DNA of 52,871 nucleotides from Prorocentrum cordatum (Eukaryota; Sar; Dinophyceae; Prorocentrales; Prorocentraceae). The stretch is taken from contig CAUYUJ010006553.1 in NCBI GenBank assembly GCA_963575745.1, forward strand, positions 1 through 52,871. Reading direction: 5' to 3'. The notes below the pieces were generated by a model. That model made no database searches. It had not been told where the DNA came from and saw only the letters and a program-made list of their open reading frames with translations. Below are positions 18,380 to 30,496 of this stretch, piece by piece; positions within the stretch are counted from its first letter, which is position 1; each line of letters opens with the position of its first letter. Position numbers and translations under genes: made by a program.

Positions 18380-21300
18380 GCGCCGCCGCCGCCGCGCCTG
18401 CGCCCGACGCGTCGTGGACCGTGGGCGACGCGGCCCTGCGCGCAGCCTGCGTTCTGGTCGCTCTCGGCGTGTGCCCACCGCAAGAAGACAGCAGAGTGGT
18501 GATGACGAGGAAGATCGCGGCGGCGTGCTGGTGGCGGCAGCGGGATGTGTTCGCGCGGGAGCTCCCGGACGCGCCCGAGCTGGCCGATCGTGCAGCCGCG
18601 GTCGTCACCACCAGGTGTTTCTGCTGCGCGCTCTACGGTCTCTCGGCGCGGACGTGCGGCGGCCGCCGCGTCTGTGCGCGCCGGTTCTCGCCGGGCGTCG
18701 GGATTTGCGGAGCGAAGTGCCGGGCTGCGCGGGAGTCCAAGGACTTCGTCGGGGACATGGCCGTGCGCGCTGCCTGCGCCATGATCGCGCTCGGAGCGTG
18801 CCCGGCGGGGCTCAGCGGGGCGACGCAGGACGGCGCCGTGCCCACGTCTGTGGGTGCATTCGGTGCCGCGCGCCCGCTTCGCCCGCGGCCGCGCGGCGGA
18901 CGCGGGCGGGGGAACCGCCGCGCGCGCGGGAGTTGTCCAGTCGAGTGGCGTGGGAAGTGTCTGCAGAGCGCAGTGGCTGAGCTTGTCGGGGGCGACGCTG
19001 CGCGGCATTTCGGCTGCGCGTGCCAGAACCACGAGGGTTCCGGCGCTTGTGGGTCGGTGGTGGAGCGCTGCAATCTTGAGGTCGTGGTCCAGCACTTGCG
19101 CTCCCGCTTCTTGCGCGTGCGTGTGTTCTCTGCGGAATCTGTGGAGGCGTTCGGAGCGCAGGAGGGAGGGCGCGTGGCGTGGTCGCTGGGGCTCGCGACG
19201 GGTTTCTGCGCTGGTGCTCTGCTGTGGCTTGACGGCGGTCATGTGTGCGCGGTGGAGGAGTCGGTGGGTTCTGGTGACGTGGAGTGGGGGGAAGCCGAGC
19301 GCGCGCCGTGGTGTCGCGTCGTCGCGCACGGGCGTTCGGGCTCGGCGTCGCGGTCGCCGCGCGCGGGTGCGGGGCGTGGCGCGCTGCGGGGCGGGGCGCC
19401 GCAGCGCCGTGTGGAGCAGGGTGCCGCAGGGGCGCAGGGCGCTCGCGGGGGCGCGCGCGATGGGGTGGACGCGGCGGCGTTGGCCCGGATGAGTTTCGCT
19501 GAATTGGAAAAATTGGCTGCGCGATTGCGGGGCGACCGCGAGACTGGGGTGCCGTCTTCGCGGCGCTGGGATGGCCCGGACCGCAAGCGATTGGACATTG
19601 AGGTGTTCAGGGCTGCGCTCGCGGCGCACCTGGGCATCGACATGAGCGGTGTGCAGCGTGCTGGCGCGGAGGCGCGATCGCGGGACCACTCGGAGGAGAT
19701 GCTGGGCGAGTTGGCGAGGCACGTGGAGGAGCACGACCGCGTTCCAGCGCAGAAGGAGTCCGCTCTGGGTAGGTGGGTCCTTAACGTGACCGAGGGCCAG
19801 AACGTGCTGACCCCCGAGCGGCGCGCGCGGTTCGACGGGCTCGTGGACCGGCGGGAGGAGAGGCGCGCGCGCGCCCGCGAGATGCTGGACCGCATCGAGG
19901 AGCACGTGGAGGTGCTCGACGAGCTGCCGAAGCAGGGGGCAGAGGACGAGGAGGAGAAGAAGCTCGCGAAGTGGATCCACAATGTCACCACTGGCCAGAA
20001 CGAGCTGGATAATGACAACCAGGAGAGGTTCGATCGTTTGGTGAACAGGGGCATGTGGCAGCGGCGGACGGCGCAGCAGCGTGTGCTCGAGGTAAAGCTT
20101 TTCGTGGAGACACACGGGCGCGCGCCCAGGAGCGGCGGTCATGACGACGATGCGGGGGAGCGTCTGCTCGCGATGTGGATCGGCAACGTGCGCGCGCACG
20201 GCCGCCAGGGCCTGGACGAGCACTGGCGAGCGCAGTGGGAGGCGGCGCTGGACGCGGATCTCATCCAGGTCCAGGCGCTGGAGGCGTGGTGCGAGAAGAA
20301 CCAGAGGATGCCGGTGGAGAAGGCGGAGGATGACGAGGAGCGCAGGCTGGCGAACTTCATCGCGAACCACGAGCGGAAGGGCCGCGCGGCGTCCTTCAAC
20401 GCGCCCGCGACCTTCGACGCGCTGCGGCAGAAGTACGCGCAGGCGGCCGCCGCGCGGCGCGATGCCGAGAGCAGGGGGCCGGAGGCGCGGGCGCTCGAGG
20501 CGCAGCGGCTGGAGCTGCTGCGGCGCGCGGCCGAGGAGGAGGAGGAGGCATTCGGCGAGGAGGAGGAGGAGCAGGAAGAGGAGGACCCGGCCGACTGCCT
20601 CGCGGAGGAGCGGCGCGCGGAGGTCACGCCGGATATGTTCGCTAGGTTCCAGAGGGCAGACAGGGCGCTCGCTCGGCGGGTGAAGACCGCGCTCGTGGGC
20701 GCCCTGTTGTCGTACGTGGACACGCTGCAGGGCGCTCCGCTCGGGCTCGACGTCTTCGCTGCCCTGGCCAAAGACAGGCGGGTCCGCGAAGCCATGGCTG
20801 CCCCGGCGGCCGACGAGCCGCGCCGCGAGGCGCTCGGGGGGGGGGATGAGGAGGAGGAGGAAGAACAGGAGCGGGAGCAAGAGGAGCAGGAAGAGGAGGA
20901 GCAGGAGCAGGAAGAGCAGGCGCAGGAGAAGGGCGACGAGGAGCGGAGGGAGCAGGAGGAGGGAGACGCAGTGATGGCGGACGCGGAGGAAGAGCCGCAG
21001 GGCATGGCGGACGAGGAGGAGCTGCCCACGGGCATCGGCGAGGAGCACAAGGATTTCGTGCGGTACGTGCTGGCGACCTGCGCGCTGTCGTCGGTGCCCG
21101 TTGCGCCCAGGTTCTTCGCGGGGGAGACCCCGGGCGCGGAGCTGCAGCGGCAGGTGGCGGAGCTGGAGCGGCTGCGGGACGTCGCCCTGGGGCTCGACGC
21201 GGCCACGGCGCAGGACAACGTGGCGCGGTCGCAGGCGATCCGGCGCCTGCGCCAGGCCGACCCCGAGCTGCTGCGCCGCGCGCCCGTGCCCAATTCGGAC

Positions 21301-24186
21301 GTGCGGGAGCCCTGGGAGCAGTGGCAGCGCTTGCTCCAACGGCTCGAGCAGGAGGGCGTGGAGCGCGAGGTCTGGGTCTGCTGCCGTCGCGAGCCGCTGC
21401 GCTGGCGCGCGCCGCTCCGCGACGACGGCAAGCCGGGGCCTGTCCGCGCGCCGCTGCTGCCGTCGCTGGACGCCGCCGAGGGCGAGGTCTGGGGGCCGGG
21501 GGAGGTGCGCGAGGCGACGCGCCAGGCGCGGTACGCAGAGCAGGCGCGGCTGGACGGCGCTCCTGGCGCCCCGGTGCACGGCAGCGTGCTCTTGCGCCTG
21601 CCCTCCGATTTCCTCTGCTACAAGTGCCAGCAGGATTTCGAGAGCGCGCGGGAGCTGACCGACGGAGAGGTCGATGGTTGGTGTAAGAGGTTGCATTTCG
21701 CGCCGAAGAAGATGCCTAGCCAGGCGGTGATGAAGCGCGAGGCGGTGGAGGCGGAGCGCGCCCGCGCCAGGAAGCGCGCGCAGGCGGCCCGGTGCGCGGC
21801 GGGGGGGGAGAACGGATTCGCTGAGTTCCGTGGTCTGCTGCTGGAGGACGAGTGCTTCCACCGGGACATCTGCGAAGCGAGCGTGCAGCTGGACCAGCGA
21901 CGCGCTCTGGAGCCGTGGTGCCAGCGCGCGGGGCCCGACGGGAGCAGGCTGGCGCCCTGGCCGCGCGTCTTCGGTATCCCGAAAGCGTGGGCCGGCCCTG
22001 GCCGCGCGTTCTTCTCCGAGGCCGTGGAGTCGGGTTTCGACGCCGACACGTTCCCCCAGGGGCGGCGCGGCTACTACGCGGGCGAGCCGGGCGACGTGCC
22101 CGCGGAGCTCTGGCTGTTGCGGGCCTGGTGCCGCGCGCGCGGCGGCGTCGCTCGCATGGGCGACGCCCTGGCCGCGCGCTTGCAGCAGCTCGAGGGCGAC
22201 CGCGACATAATGTACAGGGTGGAGGCCGCGGAGGGCGCGCGGCGGACCCCGAGTGGCGACCTGAAGCCGCCCGTGTACTTGGCGGACCTGAAGCCGCAGG
22301 CGATCCCCGAGTGGCCCGTCTGGCAGCAGCTCCTCAAGCTGAAGCCTCAGGCGGCGCGGCAGGTGGCGGCTTTCGTGCGCCGGGAGCTGGCGGGCGTGGG
22401 CTTGACGTGGAACCTCGCCGCGGGGCACTGGGACCTGGACCAGCAGCGCCTGCTCGCTGCGCTCGAGAGGGATCCCGCGTTGCTCGCCGCGGTGGAGAAG
22501 GACGACGCGGCCGCAAAGAATGATAAGGACCGTCTGATTGCCCTCGACGATTTCCGTGCCCGTCACGGCGGTGTCTGGCCGGACGCGTTCGCCGATCGGC
22601 GCGGGGAGCCCGATTTCAAGGAAGCGAAGCTCGCGCGGGGTGTTGCAAGGGTGGCGACGAAGTATTCTCAGGAATTCGTGCGCATCTGGTTGGACCGGAC
22701 ATGCAGCCAATTGCTGCGGCTGGCGGGGTGCGGGGATGAGGTGGTGGGAGGAGGGGGCGGCGGCGACGACTCTTCCGGGGGCGGCGGCGGCGGCGGCGGC
22801 GGGTCCTCTTCGGGCAGCGGTGCGAACGGTGGACCAGCGTCGGGGTCGGGCTCTGGTGCGCACGGGCCGGGCGACGGTGGCGCGGGCGGCGACGGCGACG
22901 GGGGCGCGGGCGGGGGCGCGGGTCGGCTGCTCGGCGGCGGACCCAAGAGGCAAGCCCCCGAGGGCCAAGGGCCGCGGACTCGCGGGGCGGCGAGAAGGGA
23001 CCAGGAGCGGTTGCAGCAGGAGCGGCTGCGGAAGGAAGAGGAGGAGCGTCTCAGAGGGAAGACAGTGAAGGCAGGGGGCGTGGAGGTGAACGTGGCTCTG
23101 GATGACCCCCACGTGTGCGAGGAGGGCACCTTGCCGGCCTGGCTCCTGGACCCCGCGCCGTGCGTCGCTGGCAGGTGCGTCGCGCGCGTCTGGCACCCGC
23201 ACCGGGGCGTGCACGTGCTCGGGAAGTGCCGGCATTCTTGCAAAGGCGAAGGGCAGTTCTGTGGGAGCCACGGCAGACCCGAGCAGCGACCTTTTGGGGA
23301 GTGGGACCCGGACCAGCGCCACAGTTCCCTGACGCGCGAGTGCCCGGAACGGTATGGCTTGGCCGTGAAGGAGGCGCGGAAGCGCGTGACGGATGCCGGC
23401 GGCGCCCCGCCCGCGCCGACCCCGGCCATCGCTGCCGCTCGCAAGGCGCGCGTGCCCAGGCTCCAGCCCGAGTATGTGGCCCTCCCGTGTGGCGAGCGCC
23501 GTCCTCTGCGGGCATTTAAAGAGGCCCCGGAGGCTCTCCCGCCGGTCCCGTGCCGCCTCTGCGACAAGAACTTCGCCACGCATGCCGGCTTCATGACGCA
23601 CGTGCACGAAAAGCACCACGGGTGGCCGGAGTATAGGAAGCGCTTGTTCTACCTGGCCGAGCAGTGGCCCCAGCAGGACGACGACGTGCGGCCCGTGAGG
23701 CCCCAGGAGTGGCGGCAGTGCGAGGAGGCCTTCTCTGAGCACCTCGTCACGGGGTCTCACGACTGGCCGGCCTGCGCAGCGCCCGCCGACTCGGGGGAGG
23801 CCGCCGCCGCCGCTGCCGCGCCGGACGCGCCGCGCGCCTGGTGGAAGCCGTCAGGCGCGGACGGGGCCGTGCCGCCCGCGGGCGTGGACATGCCGCCCGT
23901 GGACTTGGACGCGCTGGGCGCTGCTCCGGCGGCGTCGGACGCCGAGGGGCCCGAGCCTGGGCAGAGTCGCCGCGCCGTGCGCTCGAGGGTCGCTTGCTGC
24001 GTCTGCGCTCGTCTCCACTGGGCGGACGAGCGGCAGCGCGTGCACTTCTGGCAGCAGCCGGACGGCGCCGGGGAGCGTTCGCTGCTCTGCGACGAGGTGC
24101 CGAAGCGGCCCGCGCGCGCCGAGCTCGAGGCGGCGAGGGGGGAGGCATCCGAGGCCGCAGGCGCGCAGGCTCAGGCTTGCGCCTGA
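18380..24186 (+). pseudogene. Helitron-like protein copy 1: protease-like, HA repeats, zinc fingers
   Basis: About 1,930 residues in one frame. In order: two similar cysteine-containing segments (VGDAALRAAC near 18420 and VGDMAVRAAC near 18750); a possible thiol protease with Cys in GKCLQSAVAELVGG (18958) and His in GGHVCAVE (19240); four helicase-associated (HA) repeats at about 19705-20425, each with a W-x-x-N type core, and a weaker fifth near 22540-22700; Glu-rich low complexity at 20530-21010; a CYKC motif near 21616; a Gly/Ser-rich linker at 22740-22960; a CVARVW zinc-knuckle-like module at 23161-23310; and a C2H2 finger (Cys 23551 and 23560, His 23599 and 23614). HA repeats are known as DNA-binding helical bundles. 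The TGA at 24184 follows a one-base deletion near 24177 relative to copy 2, so this is not the natural C-terminus. Confidence 0.65.
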
Positions 24187-24985
24187 CGCAGCGGCAGCGC
24201 GCCCACGCGCTGCTGGACCCGGCGCGGTACCACGCCCGGTGGCGCTTCGTGCGCGAGGGCCCCGACGGCGTCGAGCGCCCGGGCGGCATCCCCCTCGAGG
24301 AGCTGGAGGCGTCCGCAGTGCGCGACCCTGGCCCAGACGGGAAGCTGTGGCTCTTGCACAAGAGCTTCACGATTGACAGGCGCCAGTCAGACGGAGTGCT
24401 CGTGGCCGACGCGAAGCAGAAGGTGCCCATCTGTGCAGGGTGTCACGGCGCGCTCACCAAGAGGTTGCCCACGATGCCGACCTGCGCGCTGGCCAGCGAC
24501 CTCTGGATCGGGCGGCTGCCACTGCCGCTGCGGAATCTCACGCTGGGCGCGACGCTTCTGCTGCCCATCGCGCGGGGCATCGTGCGGCGGTTCAACTGCA
24601 AGGCCGATTCTGGCGAGTGGGCTCCAATCGACCAGAAGATTAAGGCGTACGTGGGGAGCTTCGTGGCGTTCCCGCAGGGGGACGGCGGTCGGCAGGTGCT
24701 GTCGCTGCCGCCGCGGGAGAGCGACCTCGTCGAGTTCGTGCAGATTGTCTTCGCGTGGTCCGACCCCGCTACCCTGCAGAAGACGCTATTGGAGGAGCTC
24801 GGCGTGCCCCTCGCCGATTTCAGGCGCGCTCACGAGTACCTCCGCGACACCAACGAGCAGTGCGCCGCGGTGCGGTGGGACGAAGAGGCCGCGCGAAACT
24901 TTGCGGACCCCGGGGGCGACGGCGATGGCGACGGCTCCTCGCTCCTGGGCCTGCCTCGCTGTCTCGCGGCGTGCGTGGCCGTGGG
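24180..24985 (+). pseudogene. Helitron-like protein copy 1: DUF6570-like segment
   Basis: About 270 residues. ICAGCHGAL begins near 24433, followed by LWIGRLPLPLRNLT and IARGIVRRFN and an FPQ..LPP segment. This order resembles DUF6570, a domain usually found just upstream of the Helitron-like N domain. The segment opens with LTQRQRAHALL and has a CAGC pair that may bind zinc. The frame is lost at 24983-24987, where five G stand against six in copy 2. It is joined to the following segment without any spacer, so in the parent it was part of one polypeptide. Confidence 0.6.
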
Positions 24986-27900
24986 GGTAAGGGCGGCGAC
25001 GCTCGCCAGGAGGGCCCGGCCGATGCCGTGCAGCCCGGCGCGGGCTCGGCCCCGCCGAAGCGGACGAGTGCAGGCGCAGCGAGCGCGGAGGGCGAAGCGA
25101 ACGCGGCGGCTGACGGCGGGGGCGAGGCAGGGGGCGGGTGCGGGGATCCCACCGGTGAGGACGCGGCTGGCGCTGGCGGGGAGGATTCAGAGGGCGACGA
25201 GGGCGAGGCTGGTGAGGGAGAGGGCGGCGAGGGTGTCGAGGAGCGCGAGTACTGCGCCGCCGTCGCGGACGCCGACATGCTGGCCGATCTGGACAAGCAG
25301 TGGCAGACCGTGCACCTCAGCCTCCAGAAGGCGGAGGTGATTGCGCGCGAGAAGCGGCGTGTGGAGGCACTGACGCGGCAGTTCGACGACATGGAGAATT
25401 TCCAGGACCGAGATTCCGACCTGCGCTTGGCGGTAGCCGCGAAAGAGGCCCACAAGGCTGCGAAGGCGCTCACCAACTGCAACAAGGAGGCGCTCACGAA
25501 GAAGCTGGAGCAGACGGAGCAGAAGATTCAGGCCACGCGGCCTCCTCCGGGAGTTGCCGGGAAGAGCGCGGCCGGTGGCGGCGGCGGCGGCGGCGCGCCG
25601 GACGGGGGCGCTGAGGGCGGGGGGGCGAGGCGTGCGGTCCGGGTCGTCGTGCCCACTGGATACGAGCCTGTCAGCATGTTCTCCCCCGGTTTCTGGAGTG
25701 CTTTCGACCCCGTCGCGTTTCCGTACGGCGACGGCGTCTTCGGACTCGAGAGGGAGGCGAAGTTGACGTACGACGAGTGGTGCAGGTGCCTCATGGCTCG
25801 CGAGGAGCTCGAGTACGAGGTATCCGACGACGTCCCTGCGCCCGACGCTGCGCGGGCGCCCGCGCCCGACGCTGCGCGGGCGCCCGCCGCGGCTGAGTCG
25901 CCCGTGCCGCGCTGGCGTCGCCGCGCTGACCTGCTCACGGCCCAGTATTGCCTCTGGCGCAGAAAGGCTATCATTCAGTCGGCTAGGTTATTCGTGCGCT
26001 AGCAGCGTCTGGGGGAAAGCATCGCGGACCTCGCCGCACTGACGCCGGAGGATCTGGCGCAGGTCGTGGCCGTGCTCGGCAGGGGGGCGGGCATCAAGGA
26101 GGCCCTGGGCCTCGAGGGCTTGCCCCGGAACGTCAATAGCGCGCTGCGCAGCATGCTGCTCAGCAACCGTGATGTCGTCGGGTCCGACGCGCACCGGACC
26201 ACGCTGCGGCACATCAGTACCAGCTACACCCGGCTCTTCGGGCCTCCCCTGGTGTTCACGACGCCGAACATCGCGGACACACGGAACCTGATGGTGTCCC
26301 TGATGTACGAGGGCGCCTCCGTACAGCGATGGCGGCTGCTGGAGGAGACTGCTCCTGTGATGCCCTCAACGCGGGACATGCTGCGGCGGGTGGCCGCTGA
26401 CCCGGTGTCGCAGGCCATGGTCACGAACCTCATGCTGGAACTGTTCCTGGAGCATGTCGTCGGCGTCACGCCGCAGCGCGGGGCCACGGGCGTTTCCGAC
26501 GGCGTGGCCGCCACGGGGGCGTGTGGAGCGTTCGGGCTCGTCCGCGCGTTCTTCGGGCCCGTGGAGTCGCAGGGGCGCGGCGGCATCCATCCGCACATCC
26601 ACCTGTGGCGCCTGCGCCCGATGACCGGCGCGTTCCTCGCGAAGCTGCGCGCGGGGGACGTCGAAGGCCTCGAGGAGCGTCTGAGGAGGTGGAGGGAGGC
26701 CGTGCTCGCCAGGGTCGGCAGCGTGCAGTTCGACGCGGCGGAGGAGGTGGGCCGGCAGCTGGGCTTGGACGGGCCGGACCGTCTGCCGCCGCTTCCGCTC
26801 GGCCCGCGGGATCGACGTCTCGCGTTCGCGGACGGGAAGCGAGAGGAGAGCGACCTCCAATTGAAGCACAATACCATCGCTGGCGCCTCGCGTAGTCAGC
26901 TCGGGAAGTTTTGCAAGACGGCGTGCGAAGAGGGCCGTCGCTCCGTCCGTGCTGACAACAAATTGTCCACAGAAGAGCTGCGGAATCAGGTTGCGGCCAT
27001 GATGAACGTCGATCTCGTGGAGGAGCGGGCGATGCTGGAGCAGAAGCCCGCAATAGAGGGTCCGCTCCGGCAGCGCCCGTTCGCGCCGCTGGCAGATCCA
27101 GAGCCCGATCCCCATGAGCAGCGGGCACAGTACCCGGCGGTATTTGGAGAGCCACTCACGGGTGCGCACGTGACGCTGCAGCCGCAGTACCGCCGCAAGC
27201 CTGCGTACCGCGTGGTGCGCGCGGACGGCGCCGCGGCCATGCACTTTGCTGAGTGCCCGGGGGATGAGGCGCGGACCTGGGCGCGCTGCTTTGCGCGGGA
27301 CGCGCGCAAGTGTATCATCCGTGGCCACCTGCACAGGTGCGGTCCCACGTGCTGGAAGCACAAGACGAACGACGATGTGCCTCAGCACTGCAAGGTGTGC
27401 CGGCTCGGCTTCTACCACGAGTACGAGACTGCGGTCTACAGCCACCAGTCCAGGAAGCGTCCTGCCGCCGCCTTCGTCTGGCGGCGCCTGCGCAAGGGGA
27501 AGGATTTGGTGCTTCCGGAAGATGCGAAGGTTCAGTACGCGTGCGGTCCGTTGGAGGAGGGGGAGTGGAACCCTCCTGGCGAGCGCCTGGATCTGGACGA
27601 CGTTCTGGCTGAAGGCTACGGCCCGTGGCCGCACCGCTGCAACAGGTACGGCAGAGCTGGTCGCGTCGACGTGGTGCGGTACCACCCGTACCACGGGAGC
27701 ACGAACCCTGTGGGCCAGGTGTGTCTGCGGAGCAACCTGGACGTCCAGTGCCTGGACCGCGTGGTGCTCGACCTGCCGGGCGACGACAGCGTCGGGGGAG
27801 CGCCCGCCAGCGACCCTGTTGTGCCGCCGCCTCCGGAGCCCGGTGCGTTCGCCGAGCCTGTCGGCGAGGCATCGGACGCGCTGGCTGGCGCCGGGACTGG

Positions 27901-29030
27901 CGGCACCGGTTGCGACGAGGGCACCAGGCAGAGCGGAGGTTCCACGGGTTCCGGGGCGTCGGCCGCAGCGCAGGGCGGGGGCGGGGCGGCCGAGGGGGCG
28001 GCGCGCGCGGCTGCGGCGGGGGGCGGGCGCGTGCTCGTGGGGCGCCGCCTCGGCCTGCCCAGGGGAGGAGGTTTGCTCGGCGGGGCGCCGACCACGATGG
28101 ACGATCCGAACGCGGGGGATATCTGGGGCTTCAGAGAAGAGGAAGACGAGCCGTGGGATTTGGCCGATGCGTATGGCTTGGATCCGCCGCCTCCGCCGAC
28201 GCCGGAATTCGAGGACATCGCTGGGTTCAGCGCGGCTTCGTGTTACGACGGCAGCCGGCCCGGTTTCGTGTTCAAGAAGGGGGAGCAGGGCCTGGGCTAC
28301 TACAGCGACCGGCGCGCGGAGCGCGAGCTGCCAGAATCAGCCGTCGAGACAGAGCCGCGGTCGCGGGCGCCAGGCCGCGCCGCGTCGCGCGCGGCGGCGT
28401 CTGGCAGCCCTGCATCGAGCGCGCCCGCGTCGCCCGCCGCCGCCGCAGCTGCTGGCGCGAGCGGCAGCGGTCCGCCCGGCAGCCTGCGGGAGCACGTGTT
28501 GCACTCGCTGGAGGCCGTGTTCATGGACGCAATCAATATGGCGCACTACCAGACGGACTACACGACCAAGGCGGGGCCGATCGCGGGAGACCTCGGAGTG
28601 CTGCACGCGCAGAGCACCGGGTTGGAGTGGCTCCGACTCCAGCAGAAGGCGGAGCGGGAGGCCGATGAGGCGGCGGAGGCGGAGGGCGAGGAGGACGTCG
28701 ACCGGGCCCGGGCCGCTGCTGCCGCTCGTCGCAGCGGCTGGGGCGGAGTGCTCGACTCTGCCAGGCGAACTGTCATCAAGCTCACGACCAGCTCGCACCG
28801 GGCGCTCCTGAAGAAGCTGCCCGAGATGATGTTTCAGAGGCAGTATGGCCACGAGTACTATTGCTCTCATCACACCTGGACTTTGTATTGCAAGGGGATC
28901 GTGGCGCTGGCGTTCCAGGCAAGCTCCGCCGTTCATCACAAAATGGACGACTTCTGGACGGACCCGCGCGCAGACCAAATCGAGGTGGACCAGCTGGCCG
29001 CGGGAGAAGAGGACGGCGAGGGGGGGGGGG
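24986..29030 (+). pseudogene. Helitron-like Rep (HUH, two-Tyr) segment of copy 1
   Basis: About 1,340 residues carrying the rolling-circle replication initiator. A coiled-coil stretch (25270-25560) leads into the Helitron-like N domain with LVFTTPNIADTRN (about 26250) and the metal-binding HUH motif HPHIH (26588-26602). A Cys/His cluster RCGPTCWKHK...CKVC (about 27338-27400) follows. Then comes the two-tyrosine motif HYQTDYTTK, with tyrosines at 28547 and 28559. HUH plus two tyrosines is the Helitron Rep signature; the tyrosines cut and join DNA ends. An in-frame TAG at 26000-26002 replaces AAG (Lys) of copy 2, and an 11-G run (29020-29030) breaks the frame. ATG 26066 could in principle start a shorter Rep, which would still contain all catalytic residues. 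Confidence 0.75.
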
Positions 29031-30172
29031 CGGCATCGTGGATGCGCTGGGCGACGGGCGCGCAAGGCTGCACGCCGAGGTCGTCGACGGCGTTGTCGGG
29101 GAGGGCGCGGCCGCCGGTACTGCTGGGGAGGGGAAGCCCGAGCAGGAGCAGCAGCAGGCGGTGGAATGCAAGGCGCGGCTGGACCACGACATGAAGATAA
29201 ACTGGCTGCATCGTGGCGACAGGGGCCCCCTGAAGTCCATGGACATGTACCATTACGCCATGTACGTGTACACGGCGCAGGCCAACCCGCTCCACTTCGA
29301 CCCGCAGGACTTCGAGACGTACGCGTTCGCGGGCACGCACCCAACTGCCACCTTCCGAGTGCAGAAGCTCCGCGTCGGCGCGCCGTTCAGGGTGCCCAAG
29401 TTCTTCGGCTTCGCGATGCCATCGAAGGAGAAAGAGGCAGAGGTGAACGCGCTGTTCAAGTCTGTGATCTTTCGTCCGTTGCAGCCTGCTGAGAAGGGGG
29501 CTGCGGCCTGGGCGCCCTACAGGGCCGGTGTCGACGCGTCTGGGAAGCATAAGCCTGCCTGGGGGGAGTGGTGGGCCAATCAGTTGGCGTTGTCCAGGCA
29601 GTACGAGGAGTGCGAGCGGCGAGCTGGAAAGTGGTTCACGATCGAGGACATCGATTTGAACCGGGGCTCAGAGGATGGCCCGGGCCATTTTGCGCAGCGC
29701 CCCAGCGCCGCCGAGTTCATGGCACGCTGGACCGTCCAGGTCGCGACGAACCTCGACGTGGAGGCGGAGGCGAAGGGGCGGCCGCGAACCAAGGTCCGTC
29801 CGGAGGCCAAGGACTTCGAGCAGTCTGCTGAGCTGGAGGCAGTGGGGAATCGGCCCGCCGGGGAGGCAGACGAGGAGGGGGCGGGCGCCGGCGGCGGAGC
29901 GCTGGACGGTTTTGTTCAGGAGGTGGACGAGGGCGAGGCGGACGAAGCGTGGGCGGCGCACCGACAGATGCCCGCGCACGCCTTGAAGGATAGCGAGGTT
30001 CCCGCGGTGGCCCAGTTGGAGCTTATTCGTGGGTCGTCACAAAGCTTGGTCTATAAGAATATCTTCCTTGACGGCTATGCGAAATACCATAAGCCGCAGC
30101 CTGCTGTCGCGAGTACTGGAATGCAGACCGGCTTCCGCGGTCTCGAGTTGGACGACTCCCAGTTCGAGGAGG
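29031..30172 (+). pseudogene. Helitron-like protein copy 1: Rep-to-helicase linker
   Basis: About 380 residues between Rep and helicase. It contains a conserved globular-looking part (MYHYAMYVYTAQANPLHFDP, about 29244-29305; PFRVPKFFGF; FRPLQPAEKGAAAWAPYRAG) and an acidic stretch. Helitrons usually have a conserved segment here, but I cannot assign a named domain. Differences between the two copies are denser in this part than in the HUH region. The frame is lost near 30172, where copy 1 has GGCGCAAAG and copy 2 GGCAAAG. Confidence 0.55.
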
Positions 30173-30496
30173 GCGCAAAGCACAGCAGAAGGAGGCGTTC
30201 CGATACAGGAAAAAGGGAGCAGAGGGCTTGCCTGGGGATGGCGGCGGGCGGAGCGGCCTCGCGGGTTCGGCGCCTGCCGTGCTCGTGCCTGGTCGGCCGC
30301 CGGCGCCCGCGGTTGCCGGCGACGAGAAGCGGCCGCCGCGTGCGCGCGACATCGCGGAGAGGCTGTTTGACGAGTGGGCGAACAGGGCGGAGAACCCCGT
30401 GACGTTCAATCAGGAGCAGAAGGCGGTGGTCGCCCTGCTCGCGGGCCAGGTGGAGGCCATCGTGGCATACCATCCAGATGTGGACAGCGGAAAAAA
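30173..30496 (+). pseudogene. Helitron-like protein copy 1: helicase N-terminal piece
   Basis: About 105 residues ending in FNQEQKAVVALLAGQVEAI. This is the usual entry to a PIF1 helicase, the Q-motif-like region upstream of Walker A. The frame is lost in an A run at 30491-30496 (six A against five in copy 2), giving a TAA at 30501. Bases 30470-30490 differ strongly from copy 2 while flanking sequence is nearly identical. Confidence 0.6.

Noticed and set aside
17848-23760. Open frame of about 1,970 codons on the minus strand opposite copy 1
   Set aside because: It mirrors the GC-rich codon pattern of the plus-strand gene. It shows no domain, is Arg/Leu/Pro-rich, and copy 2 shows matching antisense shadows. 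The plus strand carries all recognisable motifs.
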